From the NCBI GenBank assembly GCA_012295275.1, contig CM022678.1:9475574-9539573 (forward strand): a DNA stretch of 64,000 nt. The letters are read 5' to 3'. Made by a program: the position numbers and the translations under genes. Shown here one piece after another: positions 10,212 through 22,922 of the stretch (its first letter is position 1; the number at the start of each line of letters is the position of its first letter). This stretch comes from Chrysomallon squamiferum (Eukaryota; Mollusca; Gastropoda; Neomphalida; Peltospiridae). Below the pieces are notes generated by a model, which saw only the letters and a list, made by a program, of their open reading frames with translations, ran no database searches and was not told where the DNA came from.

Positions 10212-11327
10212 GTATTTAAATACATTAGTCATTGTAAACCTTTCCATTTTATTTCAGTTTTAAATATTTCCTCAGTCTTTCACAAAATTCTATGCAAAAT
10301 ATTTTCTATTATCCTGAATTAAGCGTCATACATGAAAATATATTTGTGTTTTTGTAAACTGAAAATTAATAGAATCAGTGTAAACCTTGTAATAATTTGC
10401 ATGCCAGCCTAACAGAGTAGTGAACAGAACATTTGTATAAATTTGTAATTTTCTGTTATAGATATCTCACTCTAAACTGAAATACAAACATTTATTACTT
10501 CATTTGGTAGAGCTAAAGATATTTACAGTATTTTGAAATTTGGTATAATGGAATGGATGGAAGTTTGGTGGATTTGAGAGGTTGTACAGATGCATAAATT
10601 GGCTTGAAAGATTTATCTTCTTTTCTTATTTTATCACATGCATGTGTAATGTTGTCTTTGTTTTAAATACATTTTAAAATATACCTTACTGATCATTATT
10701 GTAACTATTACCTGAATGCATATATTTCATTAATGGCAAAAATTAAATTACATTAAAGTGGCAGGAAAGAATATTACAATTAAATGTTTTAATTAATCGA
10801 ATAATTTATCATAAATGATGTAACTATAATGACTGTTAAGATTAATTAAAGATTCTCAGAATAATCTCAAATGTATTTTCATCATGTAAGTATATTAGTA
10901 TTTCAAGTAGAATCTGAATTAGAAAACCATTTTCTTACTGTCTGTTGTAATACTATATAGGTTTAAAATGTTTATTTACTTAATATTCCTGGCAGTCATC
11001 TTAAACTGGACTAAAGGATAGCATGAATATCAAATCTTACCAAGTTACATAATTATTCAAATATATTAAAAAAATATTTTTCATAAGCTCTTTTACTGAT
11101 ATATTGCTGTTTTAATCCTTTTATATCAAAGTTAAAAAATAATATTAAACTGATTGAAATTAAGAATTTAAATATATTTAATAAATTATTTTTATTATTA
11201 ATATTGTATGGGAAAAATAAAACTCTTCTTGCTAAGACAGTGAAATGCAGTTAGAGCTGACAACAAAAATTCCACTTGCACTTTATTTTATGTTTAGTTT
11301 CTTAATGAATATTATATTTTGTTGTAG
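10212..11327 (+). other. Probable intron
   Basis: The first ~130 bp match the flank of copy 1. The rest is AT-rich unique sequence without an exon I can support. Confidence 0.5.
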
Positions 11328-11372
11328 GATCCTAGACAACAGAATCAAGCTGCCTCAGAAAAGATTAACTAG
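11328..11372 (+). CDS. Possible terminal exon of the coiled-coil gene
   Basis: After TTTTGTTGTAG, reading on in phase 0 from the coiled-coil exon gives DPRQQNQAASEKIN and a TAG at 11,370. A different frame stays open to 11,454 (from ILDNRIKLPQKRL to KRKSVRS), but it would need a phase the upstream exon does not supply. No domain is recognised. It is weak evidence for the true 3' end, and the exon may belong to something else. Confidence 0.3.
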   Translation, partial: DPRQQNQAASEKIN

Positions 11373-11719
11373 AGCACCAGAATGCTATTATTTCACAGTC
11401 TTCCCTGTCCAGAGAAAGCTCAACACTTTCAAGAGAAAATCTGTAAGATCATAAAATCAATCTAATTTGAATTTTGAAACCTCAGTGATCTCCAAAAGAC
11501 TGCATTGTCAATATTATCAGAACATCCAGTGTACACATTGTACTTCATAGCAGCTTGCACTGTTTTTATCATTGATGTGTGTGCATGGTTATTCTAAGTT
11601 TTATCACTGAAAGAGGAATAGAGATTCATCACTGATATGGAATGCCATTTTTCTAAATAACCTAAAATTAATGTCATAGTGCATAGAGGTGTTACATTTT
11701 TTAATCATCAAATTTTTGT

Positions 11720-11980
11720 ATTATTTAAATCGGGGAAATTGAAAGGTTTGCTGGGATAATCAATGTAAATATATTTAAAATTATGTAATTAGGGTAATTA
11801 GAATATTTTATTAAAAATATTTTTTTTTAAATTAAAAAAACAAAACAACATTTATTTTATCTTTCTTTGTCATATTATTTAAATCAGGGAAAATTCAAGG
11901 GTTTAATATATTTAGAATTATGTAATTAGGGGTAATTAGAATTTTTTATTAAAAAAACAAAACAAACAACAAAACTTTTA

Positions 11981-12016
<36 letters not shown>

Positions 12017-12510
12017 TTAAAATCAGGGGAAAGTCTAGGGTTTGCTGGGGGTAATCAATGTAAATATAGTTGAAGATTATGTAATTAGGGGTAATTAGAA
12101 TTAGGGCTAATTAGAATTATTTATAAAAAAAGGAAGAAAAAAACTTTTTCTGTATATTTGAATCAGGGGAAAATCAAGGGTTTGCTGGGGTAATCATTGT
12201 ATAAATATATTTAAAATTATGTAATTAGAATTTTTTATAAAAAAAACAAAATCAAAACAAGAACAACATGTTTTTTTTAATTTATTATTTACATCAGGAG
12301 AAAATCAAGGGTTTGCTGGGGGTAATCAATTTAAATATAATTGAAGATTATGTAATTAGGGGTAATTAGATTTTTTTTTATATAAAACTACAAAACAAAA
12401 ACAACAGTTTTTTTCCTTATCATATTTAAATCAGGGTAAATCAAGGGTTGCTTGGAGTAATCATTGTATAAATATATTTAAGATTATCTAATTAGGGATA
12501 ATTAAAATTT
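11720..12510. repeat. Decayed ~130-bp tandem repeat, about 6 copies
   Basis: Each copy has AAATCAGGGGAAAATCAAGG, then GGTTTGCTGGGG, TAATCAATGTAAATATA and TTATGTAATTAGGGGTAATT, and ends in an A-rich AACAAAACAA tract. Copies start near 11,728, 11,880, 12,020, 12,160, 12,295 and 12,430, and spacing and identity vary. Confidence 0.75.
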
Positions 12511-13135
12511 ATTTATAACAACAACAAAAAAAAAAAAAATAATTTTTTGGACATAAAGTCATTTATGTTAGACATTTGAAGATATACATGAAAATACTAT
12601 GTCTGATTGTAAATATCTGTGTTTCTCATTTTATCATTCTTACTGTATGAAAAATTATTCTGCTTGTATTTTATTTTTAGAAATGAAAAGTAAATTATTT
12701 CAGTCATGTGTTCTTTCTCTTTTTTCTTTTTTTCTTTTGAATGGAACTTAATGATACATTTTTTGTTATATTTTTTATTCCAGTAAAAATGAGAATTTTT
12801 AAAATATTTTTAAAATAATAACAATTATATAAAAAATGTTTACTATGTAACTATTTGTTAAATTTCAGTCACATTTTAATTCCTAATTGTTCAAATCACA
12901 GAGAAAAGTTGAAGTAACATACCTTAATTATTCTCTTTTATTTCTATTTTGTGATTTAATATATTTTTTTTAAATTTCAAAGTTAATATAAATATTTTTT
13001 TTTCCATTGGAAATCTGTTTCAATTTTCTGTTTTGGAGCTAATCTGGAACACTTGGAATTCTAAGAAAAGTTTTAGTAATTCATAAAAATAGTTGCAGGT
13101 CAGGGCAATTTCCTGTATATCAAAAAAAAAAAAAA

Positions 13136-13169
<34 letters not shown>

Positions 13170-14082
13170 ATTATTATATCATCAGTGCCATACTATTTCT
13201 CTGCTAAGACTTGATAGGCCCTTAACTGTAACATTTGTAATAAAAAATATTCCAATTTTATGTTATTTTAATCTTTATAAATCTGCAATATGTCTAATAT
13301 AACATTTGTAATTAAAAAAATATTCCAATCTTATATTATTTTAATCTTTATAGCTCTGAAATAAGTCTAAAACCTTGATTTTGACATTTGTAATAAGAAA
13401 ATTCCAGTTGTTTTAATCTTTATAAGTGTGCAGTCTAACATGGCATTACCCAACAGTCCTGTTTTTATAGAATCCACTTTAAATATTTTGTTTATGTTTT
13501 AATTATTTATCACATGTTAACAGATGCAAGTTGAAATAAAGTGTTCTTGGAACATACCTACATGTTTATATTGATTCCACTTACACAACTTTATATGTAT
13601 ATTACAAGATATATTATTATTCAATATTTGTCTTTTGTTGTAGTCAAAGTGAGAAACAAATAATAATTCTTGTTCATTCTAAAATGTAATACAAATTCTT
13701 TCATACATTATGGATTAAAGTTCCATAGAGGCCCTTCCTGGAATGATAGCAAATATATTGTATCTCTCCTGTAACCAAAACTTTATTTTTTCTTTTATTT
13801 TCTTTTCTTTTTTATTTTTTTGTGTGTGGGCTCTTACAAAGTTCTGTGTAATGTATTTATATTAAATTTAAAAAAAAAAAATTTATGTTTACATATTAAA
13901 GAAGGAAAAAAATTCACAATTTCTGAATGTTTCATTCCTTACACTAGCAAATGTTCATTCATTTTGTTGTTAAATAACAAAGTCATGAATTAAAAGTATC
14001 TAAATGTTTGTGGTCATGTGTGTGTATGTGCACCTCTTTACTTGGTAGTTTGAAACTCATTTTAATGAATAGAAAAAGACAA

Positions 14083-14085
<3 letters not shown>
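12511..14085. other. No gene seen
   Basis: AT-rich sequence with an (ATT)n at 13,140-13,170. A short related motif, AACATTTGTAATAAAAAATATTCCA, recurs at about 13,231, 13,302 and 13,385. Confidence 0.5.
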
Positions 14086-14269
<184 letters not shown>

Positions 14270-14608
14270 GTAATGACAGTCTTTGACTAGGAGTAGTGAG
14301 TATAAATAAAAAAAACAGAAAAAAAGGTTTCCAGATTAAAAGCCTTTTATTTATTAAGATTATTAAAGACTTGAGGTAAAGTTATATTGATAACTAGAGG
14401 TAGAATGGTAACCTTTGACTTAGTAGTTTAAGTTGGTGTATAGAGAGACATGCAGTGTTAGTTTACACTGAAACACTGATTAGTTTGTAGTCTGTTTAGA
14501 TCATCTGAGAATAAAAGTCATTAATGTAATATTTTATTATGTGTCTCTATTCATTTATCCTTTCATTTATCTATCTTTTTACACATCCAGTGTCTTTGTG
14601 AGTGTTTA

Positions 14609-14611
<3 letters not shown>

Positions 14612-14652
<41 letters not shown>

Positions 14653-14666
14653 TCTTTTTGTATGAG

Positions 14667-14701
<35 letters not shown>

Positions 14702-14911
14702 TATTTATATTTATATAAAAGGTTACCACTGGTTTCAGACTTAAGATAACAAACTTACATTGTAGCTGTAAAGCAGTATGCAAGTAATTCAAAAATTGAG
14801 TGTAAAAGACAGGAATTTAAAGAGACATGGAAAGAGATGGTATGTTAATCAGAAAGAACAGATACATAGAGTGTCTGTGATACTCTCAGTGTGAATGATA
14901 TATGTCAACTA

Positions 14912-14953
<42 letters not shown>
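14612..14953. repeat. Three (TG)n microsatellites
   Basis: TG tracts at 14,612-14,650, 14,670-14,700 and 14,914-14,953, separated by unique sequence. Confidence 0.95.
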
Positions 14954-14955
<2 letters not shown>

Positions 14956-15240
14956 CTGTGTTGCATGTTTTGTGTATATACAAGTTATTGTTAGTGAGTA
15001 TATGTCTGTCTATATGAATATGTGACTAGATTAAAATTTGACTGTTTATGTGTTTGTATATTTGTCTGCATATGAGCACAGGCAAATGGATGTGTATTAC
15101 AGTAATAGTAAATATGAGATTATTTGTGTACTTTGTGTCTATATGTATGAAAGTGGGGTATATGTTGTACATGTATTTGTTTATGTGTGTTTGTACATGT
15201 ATTTATGTTAGACTGTTTACGTCTGTAGCCTACCCATTAT

Positions 15241-15273
15241 ATGTGAGTGTGTGTGTGAGTGTGTGTGTGTATA

Positions 15274-15336
<63 letters not shown>

Positions 15337-15383
15337 TGTGTTGTATGTATGTATGTATGTATGTATGTATGTATGTGTGTATG
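15241..15383. repeat. Compound (GT)n(TA)n(TATG)n microsatellite
   Basis: GT-rich start, a TA core of roughly 45 bp, then TATG tetranucleotides. Confidence 0.95.
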
Positions 15384-15493
15384 GAACACTGGGTGGAGTT
15401 GTTGATTATCAACCTGCTAAACACTTGTTTATTAAATGCTCAAATATCCTCTTTCCAAGCTAAAAGAACCAACTCCTGGCCTGTCACTATCAT

Positions 15494-15720
15494 TTTATTT
15501 ATTTATTTATTTATTTATTTATTTTTTTTTATTTCTTTGTTTTTATTTATTCATTTTTATTTATTTATTTATTTATTTTATTTATTTATTTATTTATTTG
15601 TTTTTATTTCTTTTATTTATTTCTTTCTTTATTTCTTTTTCTTTATTCCTTTATTTGTTTTTATTTATATCTTTATTTTTGTTTATTTCTTTCTTTATTT
15701 TTTTAATTTATTTTTTATAT
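15494..15720. repeat. (TTTA)n-rich array
   Basis: TTTA repeats, degenerating to TTTC and TTTG variants towards the 3' end. Confidence 0.92.
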
Positions 15721-17287
15721 ACAAATAAGCAGACTGGACAAGTGCAGGAGTCTGTTTCAATCACAGGTGACAACATTTGTGATAAACTGGAAGTTTCAGC
15801 TTGATGTGATTGTGAGAAAAAAAAAAGATTCTTTGTGTTTAGATTAATCACTGGATTCATGTATACGTGTGGAAGTATGGGACTGAAAGATGGATGGACG
15901 ATGAATAAGAGATATAAATGGATGAAGTAAAATGGTTAGTCTGGTTAGAGATAGGGAGGGATGATATATTCACATAATATCCAAATACAATAACTCATTG
16001 GATATTTGGGTATGGGTGTGTGTGTGTGTTCACATTAACATTTATATATAATTTGTGAGAGCTTGTGATTCATTTTTATTTATTTGTTTATCTACAATAT
16101 CTCTGGCATGTTTTGATAATAATGATAATTTTGATATGGTAGTTATAACAGTAAAGATTCAAATTAATAAACAAATAATACAATACTTTCAAATATGAAT
16201 ACATTTTTTTAAATGAACTGTTGTAGTAAAATATCTCAACAGTACCTATTATATTCACATTTACTATAGTATCTACTACACTATATCTGCTATACCCATA
16301 GTATACTACTATATCCCATATCAACTATATTCCATATCTACTAGAGTCATATAAATGATATCCATAATTGATTTCAGAATGTTTGATGCACTTCTTAGTG
16401 GTACCTACAGGTGTGATTCCAAGTTATGAACACATACAAGATAAAATTACATCATTTTATTTACCTGTTCATAGGCTCTGCATTTTTTGTACATCTACAG
16501 GTGGAACTAAAAATAGACATGGATAAGATTTTGTGCGTGCGTTTTGAAAGAAATATAATCCAAAATGCATGTTTGTTTTTTCTTTAAAATCCAAAATAAG
16601 ATTACACCTGTTTATTTATTTATTTAATTTTCTTACTCTAAACAGTTTAAACTAGACTTTGATTTTTCATTTGATTTTGTTACAACACATTTCAGAATCA
16701 GAAAATTCAAATAATCTTATAGACCTTCTAATTAATATACCTATGAATTTATCCATTTAAGAAATTTACTTAATATAATTGTAACAGAAGAAATTATGAT
16801 TATTAAATACTTTATTTGGGTTAATATGTCAAAATATAAACAAAAATTATCCTCCTAAATAGGAATTTGTTACTGCAGTTTGATAATGTTGGCTAAAAAA
16901 TTATAATTGAAAACAAAATAATTTACAATATTTATTTCAACAAAAATACTTTTTCATGTGAAAAATATAATTTTTGAAAAACTACTAAAAATTTTAAGAT
17001 TTCTGATTTATCCAGTAAAACTATAAAAAAGAATACCAAGACATTTGTTTACAAAAATGTTTTAAGTTAATATATAATTTGACAGACAAAATAACCTGCA
17101 AATTACTAATTAAGTAAATTTCTAATTTCTGATTTTATCTTCGAAACAACAAATACATGCATATGTAGGTTTACATATTTCCTTCCATTTTATGTTTTAT
17201 TGGGTAAATCTTTACCACAAGTCTTGGTATTTAATTATTATTTAATATTTGGATTATATGATTAAGTAAAAAAAAAAAAAAAAAAAA

Positions 17288-17318
<31 letters not shown>

Positions 17319-17844
17319 TAATAAAAATTAAAAACATGAAACAAGAAATATATTTTTAAAAAAAAAGTCCTTAAAATAAACATTATTATTTTATTTATTT
17401 TGTTTTTAATGCAAGTAATCAGTAATTTCTATGATCAATCATATTCTCTTTCTTTTCAAATTTATATCAAGACTTAATGTCATATTTTTCACCACTGTTT
17501 GCAATACACTTTGAAATAAACATCATTTTCCCTATCATGTATTGTCTGAATGTTTTTATTTTTCTCACTCATTAGTATCATTTGAAATATTTGTTCTTGT
17601 TTAAGACTACTGCAGACTTGACTGTACTTGGTGCTGTGTCTGGTCAAACATTTTTCTCACTGCTGTGACTGACTGAAAAAAGAGGCAGAACTGAATCCAG
17701 CATCTGTTTCATGATTTCTGAATCAGTCTGGCATCAACTATCAAAACTTTGATAGCAAAACTCAAATCTTCATCAAACTTGGCCATGGATTTTCATTTCT
17801 GCTTTCACATGTCTGTGCACTGAACTCCATCAAACCATCCTGTA
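15721..17844. other. No convincing gene
   Basis: AT-rich sequence. Includes A(n)(AAT)n at about 17,267-17,316. The stretch 17,580-17,844 is less AT-rich. On the - strand it offers a short open segment after a TTTACAG (from about 17,842 down), DGLMEFSAQTCESRNENPW, then a stop; I would not call it a gene on this alone. Confidence 0.4.
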
Positions 17845-17919
<75 letters not shown>

Positions 17920-17952
17920 AAGAAGAAGAAGAAGAAGAAGAAGAAGAACAAG

Positions 17953-17994
<42 letters not shown>

Positions 17995-18001
17995 AATAAT
18001 A
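17845..18001. repeat. Compound (AAT)n(AAG)n(AAC)n(AAT)n microsatellite
   Basis: AAT to about 17,890, AAG to about 17,948, AAC to about 17,992, then AAT again. The AAG part is a ~60-bp pure purine tract on the + strand. Confidence 0.97.
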
Positions 18002-18695
18002 GTAGTGAAAATATCTACTGCTTTAATATTAATACTAATAATTTTTATTACAATAAAGTAACACACTCTATATATATATTTGCTGTTAGGGCTAATTAAT
18101 TTACTGCTTCTAAACTTACTTATCTATATTGTGCATCAATTTAATTGAAAATATTAAGTAGCTATGGGTAGACTTTTCTTTAAAAATCTCTTATTAAGAA
18201 ATATTAGAAATCTGACTTCCACAGTTACATCAATGATACATGAGAGACAGACTTTCACTGGAATTGTTTCATTCAGGATGATATTTCTACTTCCTGAATC
18301 AAAGTGTATAATTACTTGTTGTCTACCATGTCAAGTCTACTATTTCAAGTCAGTGGAACCTCAAGTCTCAGATCCTAGGTTCCTTAGGTTTGTAAATTGT
18401 AATCTTTACTGTAGAGGTAATTATGTACTGTTATCTATCATAATCCACCTGGATTCATTTTATTTATAAACAAACAACTGTGGTTTATTGTCAATCTCTA
18501 ATCAACAGTAAAACAATGAATTTATGTAGCTATTCATGATCTTCCATGTGACCAGCTAGTGGTAACCAGTCTTCAAATGCAGTACTTGGTGACAACCACA
18601 AACCTCTATCAATTAACTGAACAGTGTGAAAAGGAAATATCTAAAATTGAAGTAACTGGAAAAATTTGGAAGCATAATTTTTGCTTTGTGATTCA

Positions 18696-18733
<38 letters not shown>

Positions 18734-19435
18734 CACACACACACTCACAAACTTGCAACAAAATATTTGTTTTTAGATTCTGCTGTAGAAAACAAACATT
18801 TATTTGTGACCATCCAGCACAAAATGGATTGCTTGTCATAAAGTTCACATTTTGATGTTTTTTAACATTTCTAGATGAGCTTTGTCTTAGCAGTGAAAAC
18901 TATATAAAAATAAAAAATATAGTTCCCGAGATATTAGTGACTGAACATTCTAACATTCCATAATCAGTTTCTGAATGAGTTAAATGACAATGATGATCTT
19001 TTAAACATTTTCCATAACAACAACTATTACATATTAATAAAATCTTCTCACATTAGGCTCAGAATAGAATGCCCTGATGTTTGAAGACAGTATCTGTTTT
19101 GTTTTTGTAGAACAGTTTATTTTAATTTTAATATTAATCTTTGACTGAATGTATTAAACTAGAAATACCTGATTAAACAGTAATAATTTAATAGTCATTA
19201 AAGAACATAAAAACATAAAATTATAAAATGATATCTTGATTGATGAGAAAAGACATCACCACTGTTTAAAGTCTTCAGCTGTATTTTCCTCTTTTTATCA
19301 CACATTAAAACATCTCCTTATACCTAAAATAATCTCATATTAATGCTTCAGCATGAAAATGTTTTGAGAAAATTAAAATGTCTCATATTCATTCCTAAAC
19401 ATGTATAAAATATTTTTTTACTAAAAAGAGAAATA
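18002..19435. other. No convincing gene
   Basis: AT-rich sequence with a (CA)n at 18,696-18,745 and a 101-codon + strand ORF (18,164-18,469) without recognisable features. Confidence 0.45.
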
Positions 19436-20103
19436 TCCTTTGACAAAACAGACTGAAACTAGTCTATTTACAAATTAGCAGCTTGACAGGTTCTTATGGG
19501 TGACATGAGTAGCTTCACAGAGACTTTAAACTTTGACAACTAACATCTACATGTTTTCAATTAGATGGTGGATGGGCCGTAGAAAAAGGGTCCGCAGAAA
19601 TCTACAACAGAATGGTTCATATTAAAATGCAGTGCAACAACTTGGACAAAGTCTCTTCAACTTGTACCCTAGGATTTTGATAACACCTGATTTCAAAATG
19701 ATTTTAAAAATTTCTAGGATGAATATGTACGAAGCTTTCATGTCCACAACTGTAAAAGACCATGATGTCTGTCATGGACTTTTGTTAACTTGGAATCGAT
19801 GGCTAAAAAGGTCTCAGTATAGTGTGTTCTCTATATACATAAACACCTACATACTTGTACAACCCCTACTCAGTATTTGTGACTCCAAGCAACAAACACC
19901 TCAACTAGTTGCAGTAGACTGAATAATTAAGAACATAACTGAAACTATTCTTCTCTGCAGTTATCTGAACCATGTGTTTAATTTCATTTGTTTTTGTTAT
20001 CCTAGGTGTTGTGACAATTTCCCATCTAATACTCAGGGTGGGTACATAGTTCACTGGCTTCCCACCTACAAAATATGCTGAACAAACCCTCGTGTTTTCA
20101 GTA

Positions 20104-20239
20104 ACATTAAAATCTTTTTACCATTTCTATGTATAGTGATTACCCACAAATGTTCCTGATATTGATAGAAGGATAACAAATTTCTCAGATGTCTGCAATT
20201 GGAACAGTTAATAACTGAACAATGGTCATGGCCTCCCAT
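20104..20239 (-). pseudogene. THAP-like N-terminal fragment, copy A
   Basis: From an ATG at 20,239 the frame reads MGGHDHCSVINCSNCRHLRN, followed by LSFYQYQEHLWVITIHRN. The C-x4-C start, the later SF...Y and the LWV-x-x-I-x-R cluster recall the first half of THAP zinc-finger domains, which bind DNA and are common in P-element-related transposases and host regulators. The final C-x2-H pair is not seen. The same frame is open upstream to an earlier ATG at 20,335. In copy B the corresponding ATG-GGA has become ATG-TGA. The family call is tentative. Confidence 0.35.
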
Positions 20240-20693
20240 TACAGAATGATTGGTTTTGTCCACCAATTTACAAGTAGGACTGTTTTGCTGAGATCTCGCA
20301 ATTTGCATCCTTGAATTACCCGGCAATGGGCACATGCGCAGTGGAATGTGAAATATCTCAATTAACAGTTGACTCTAAAACCCAGTATATTATAACTTAG
20401 AAAATTCACTTTTCTTTTGAAATCCAAGAACACAATTAAAAACTAATTCTTTGCTTGGACATGTACACACTTTTAAATGAGATAATAAGAATAAATAGCC
20501 ATTTGTAATATATTATTTAAAAACTACTGAAAAATCTGTTTTTCCAAAATGCCACATTCATAAATGTTGTGTCACCAGATGAATTGCTGCTATCATTTTA
20601 CTGTTACTGACCTGTTATCTCTGTCAGTAGAATAACATTAAAACTATTTTTCTCAAGAATCTAAATCAAATACAACAAGGTGTAACAAAGTAC

Positions 20694-20820
20694 CTGATGT
20701 AAATGAAGATTTTATAGCAGAGCTGGGATCCTTCCTCCAGTTTGTTCAGATTGTAGTCAGCCAATGTTTCACCACAAATCTTCACAGTCAGGTAGACTTG
20801 TAGTGTCTCACACCAGAGAA
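20694..20820 (-). pseudogene. Exon B of an unrecognised gene, copy A
   Basis: TTTCACACAG acceptor and CAG|GTACTTTG donor on the - strand. Read from its third base it is open for 41 codons: LWCETLQVYLTVKICGETLA, then DYNLNKLEEGSQLCYKIFIY. It joins in phase to the exon at 21,209-21,276, which ends one base into a codon. The exon itself is intact; the gene is called a pseudogene because neighbouring exons are broken. I do not recognise the protein. Confidence 0.5.
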
Positions 20821-21208
20821 CTGTGTGAAATAACAAAAATATGTGATATACTGAAATTTAAAAAACAATCTCATTTAGCTATCATCACAGAAGTCATAAA
20901 ACAAATGTTTATAATAATAACAATAACAAAATAAAAATAACAATAATGATGATTAAAACAGATAAATAAATTATATTAATAATAATAGTGATGACAGTAA
21001 GAAGAAAAACAATAAACTGAAATCATAAATAAATAAATAATCCATTTAACGAAGGACCCTGTCTAATAATAAAGATTTTTTTCATGATTTCATCTTTTCA
21101 TTTTTCATTATTTTCCCCAATCCTTAACAATTTTAGGCTACTTAATTATTGCATAAATACATTAGATTCCTTACAAATGTTAAGAGAAATAAAACTTTTG
21201 CTACATAC

Positions 21209-21276
21209 CAGAGGAAAGTGGTTTCAGCTGTTTTTCAGATAATCCTCACAGGTTCTTGATAAATCAAAATTGGCAT
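21209..21276 (-). pseudogene. Exon A of the same unrecognised gene, copy A
   Basis: TTTTTTTACAG acceptor and TCTG|GTATGT donor. The frame ANFDLSRTCEDYLK hits a stop after an A5 run. One more A would continue into QLKPLSS and the next exon. The same short A-run is in the copy at 62,361-62,428, so the change is older than the duplication. Confidence 0.45.
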
Positions 21277-22064
21277 CTGTAAAAAAATAAAAAAATCAGA
21301 AAAAGAAAATTGTATCTGATCATTCTTTGAAGCTAAATTTTATATCAAACAACATTTATAATTAAAATAAACCATATATCTGTGATACTTAAGGACTGTC
21401 ATTCTTATAAACAAAATAAAAAACAAAAACAACCTCTGAATCCAGTGAAAATGCAGGTGACATCACATCACCAATAGCAGATCAAAATGCTGAAGAAGGA
21501 TTTCAACTTTCAGCAACAAGCAGTCACAGTTTCTGAAATACTGAACATAGAAAAAACTGAGTTGTATAAGCATATAACAAAATACATGCATAAAAATACA
21601 ATAAATAGTTATAGTTAAAAACTCTTATCTAATTATATATTTCTCTACATTAAATATTTAAATAAAACTTTTAACAATAAGAATATATAATTTCCTGAAG
21701 ATAAGACAATTATCTCTCTATCGTTTGAACATTCAGAGATCATAGATTACTTTACTTTTCATATTACAGAAACACAGACCAGGAAATTCTAATCCTGTGT
21801 AAATAAATAAATACGCATATTATTTAAAATATCAAAACATTTTCTTTGTGGAAATTTCTTACACAACCCCAGTTGGAAATCAAGTTCAGATTATTTGCAT
21901 ATAATGGATACATCATGAATATTCATAACTGTAATGCAAAATAAATCATTTAAAAAACTATTTTAATTATCAAGTTATGAACTAAGCAAAGTAAAAATAT
22001 CTGAAACATTTCAACATTCTGAATATAACAGTATCTGTGTCTTAATCTTATATGTGGCTCTTAC

Positions 22065-22216
22065 CACAGAGATGGGGTTTATGGTTTTTCTGACAAGCCT
22101 AGATCCAGTTTCTTCAGTACACTCCTGTACCTCATCAAGCAGCTTGAGGACTTTGTAAGCTATTTAACCACTGCAAAGTCTGATCAGACTGTGTGAATGT
22201 ACACTCTGATCTGCAT
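22065..22216 (-). pseudogene. Exon C of the same locus, copy A
   Basis: CTTACCATTGTAG acceptor and GTG|GTAAGAG donor. One frame starts with TFTQSDQTLQWLNSLQ, and after a shift of one base another continues KVLKLLDEVQECTEETGSRL and VRKTINPIS. The shift (near ACAAAG at about 22,155) is present in both copies. The amphipathic leucine-rich segment suggests helices. No family is recognised. The phase to exon A is not consistent, so at least one exon between may be lost or missed. Confidence 0.4.
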
Positions 22217-22922
22217 CTACAATGGTAAGCCCTGTTTCTGCAGTCAGAACCACACATAACAATAACAACCCATTCTTCCAGTTAAAGGACACAACTGATT
22301 CATACATTTGTCAATGCACAGCCAACTTTACAATCTCATCAACCAGTGACACTGAGTCTTCTGATTCCTCACTGATCACAAAGTCAAGTGGAAAGCTTTC
22401 CCTGCAGCACAGTGTATTCATTCTTCCTAAGACCAATCACTTATTCAAGATGAATCTAACATGGACAGTTTGTCTCGACATCCACAGACAGTGATGTGAA
22501 ACACCATCAGTAAACATGGGATTTGTTCATTTACACACACAGCAATGTCAGACTCAGTCTGCTAATACAAAGACTCCTGGAAGAAGTTTATTCAATAAAA
22601 TACTATCAAAAATATGTTTTGTTGTTGTGTTTGTATGAAGTCCAAATCTGTGCTCATTAATTTTTTCAGACACAGTATAAATACTTTAAAACAACCTATT
22701 ACCACTACTGTCTTCTGATCAAAGTGTTTTCTGAATTCTGTTTCTTAGGATTAATGTAAACATCAAGGTTAATGTAAAATGGCATATGTCCTTTACCATC
22801 ACCCTCACCGTGACCTTCACCTACATAATTTTCAGTTATCCTTGTGTTAGTGGAGTATCAGACACTGAAATGAACTTACTGGTTCATCTGGTGTTGAGAC
22901 TCAGAGAAACAGTGGCTTCCAG
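22217..22922. other. Rest of duplication copy A, no supported gene
   Basis: A 90-codon + strand ORF (22,222-22,494) has a counterpart at 63,378-63,650. The - strand here also has long open segments such as FPLDFVISEESEDSVSLVDE, so the + ORF may be a shadow. Differences between copies change amino acids in both readings, giving no sign of constraint. Confidence 0.4.

Larger units (their letters stand above)
19436..22860. repeat. Segmental duplication, copy A (pair at 60,363-64,000)
   Basis: From CTTTGACAAAACAGACTGAA onward this region matches 60,363 to the window end in the same orientation, with substitutions and small indels. The similarity weakens at 19,830-20,080, where copy B instead has a CA array and a Cys-rich ORF. 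The far end lies beyond the window for copy B. Confidence 0.9.

Noticed and set aside
17805-18066. Poly-Leu/Phe and poly-Val/Leu/Ile ORFs
   Set aside because: Frames through the AAT/AAG/AAC array, not genes.
22222-22494. 90-codon + strand ORF conserved between the two duplicates
   Set aside because: Conservation follows from the recent duplication. Several differences change residues, and the - strand is also open.
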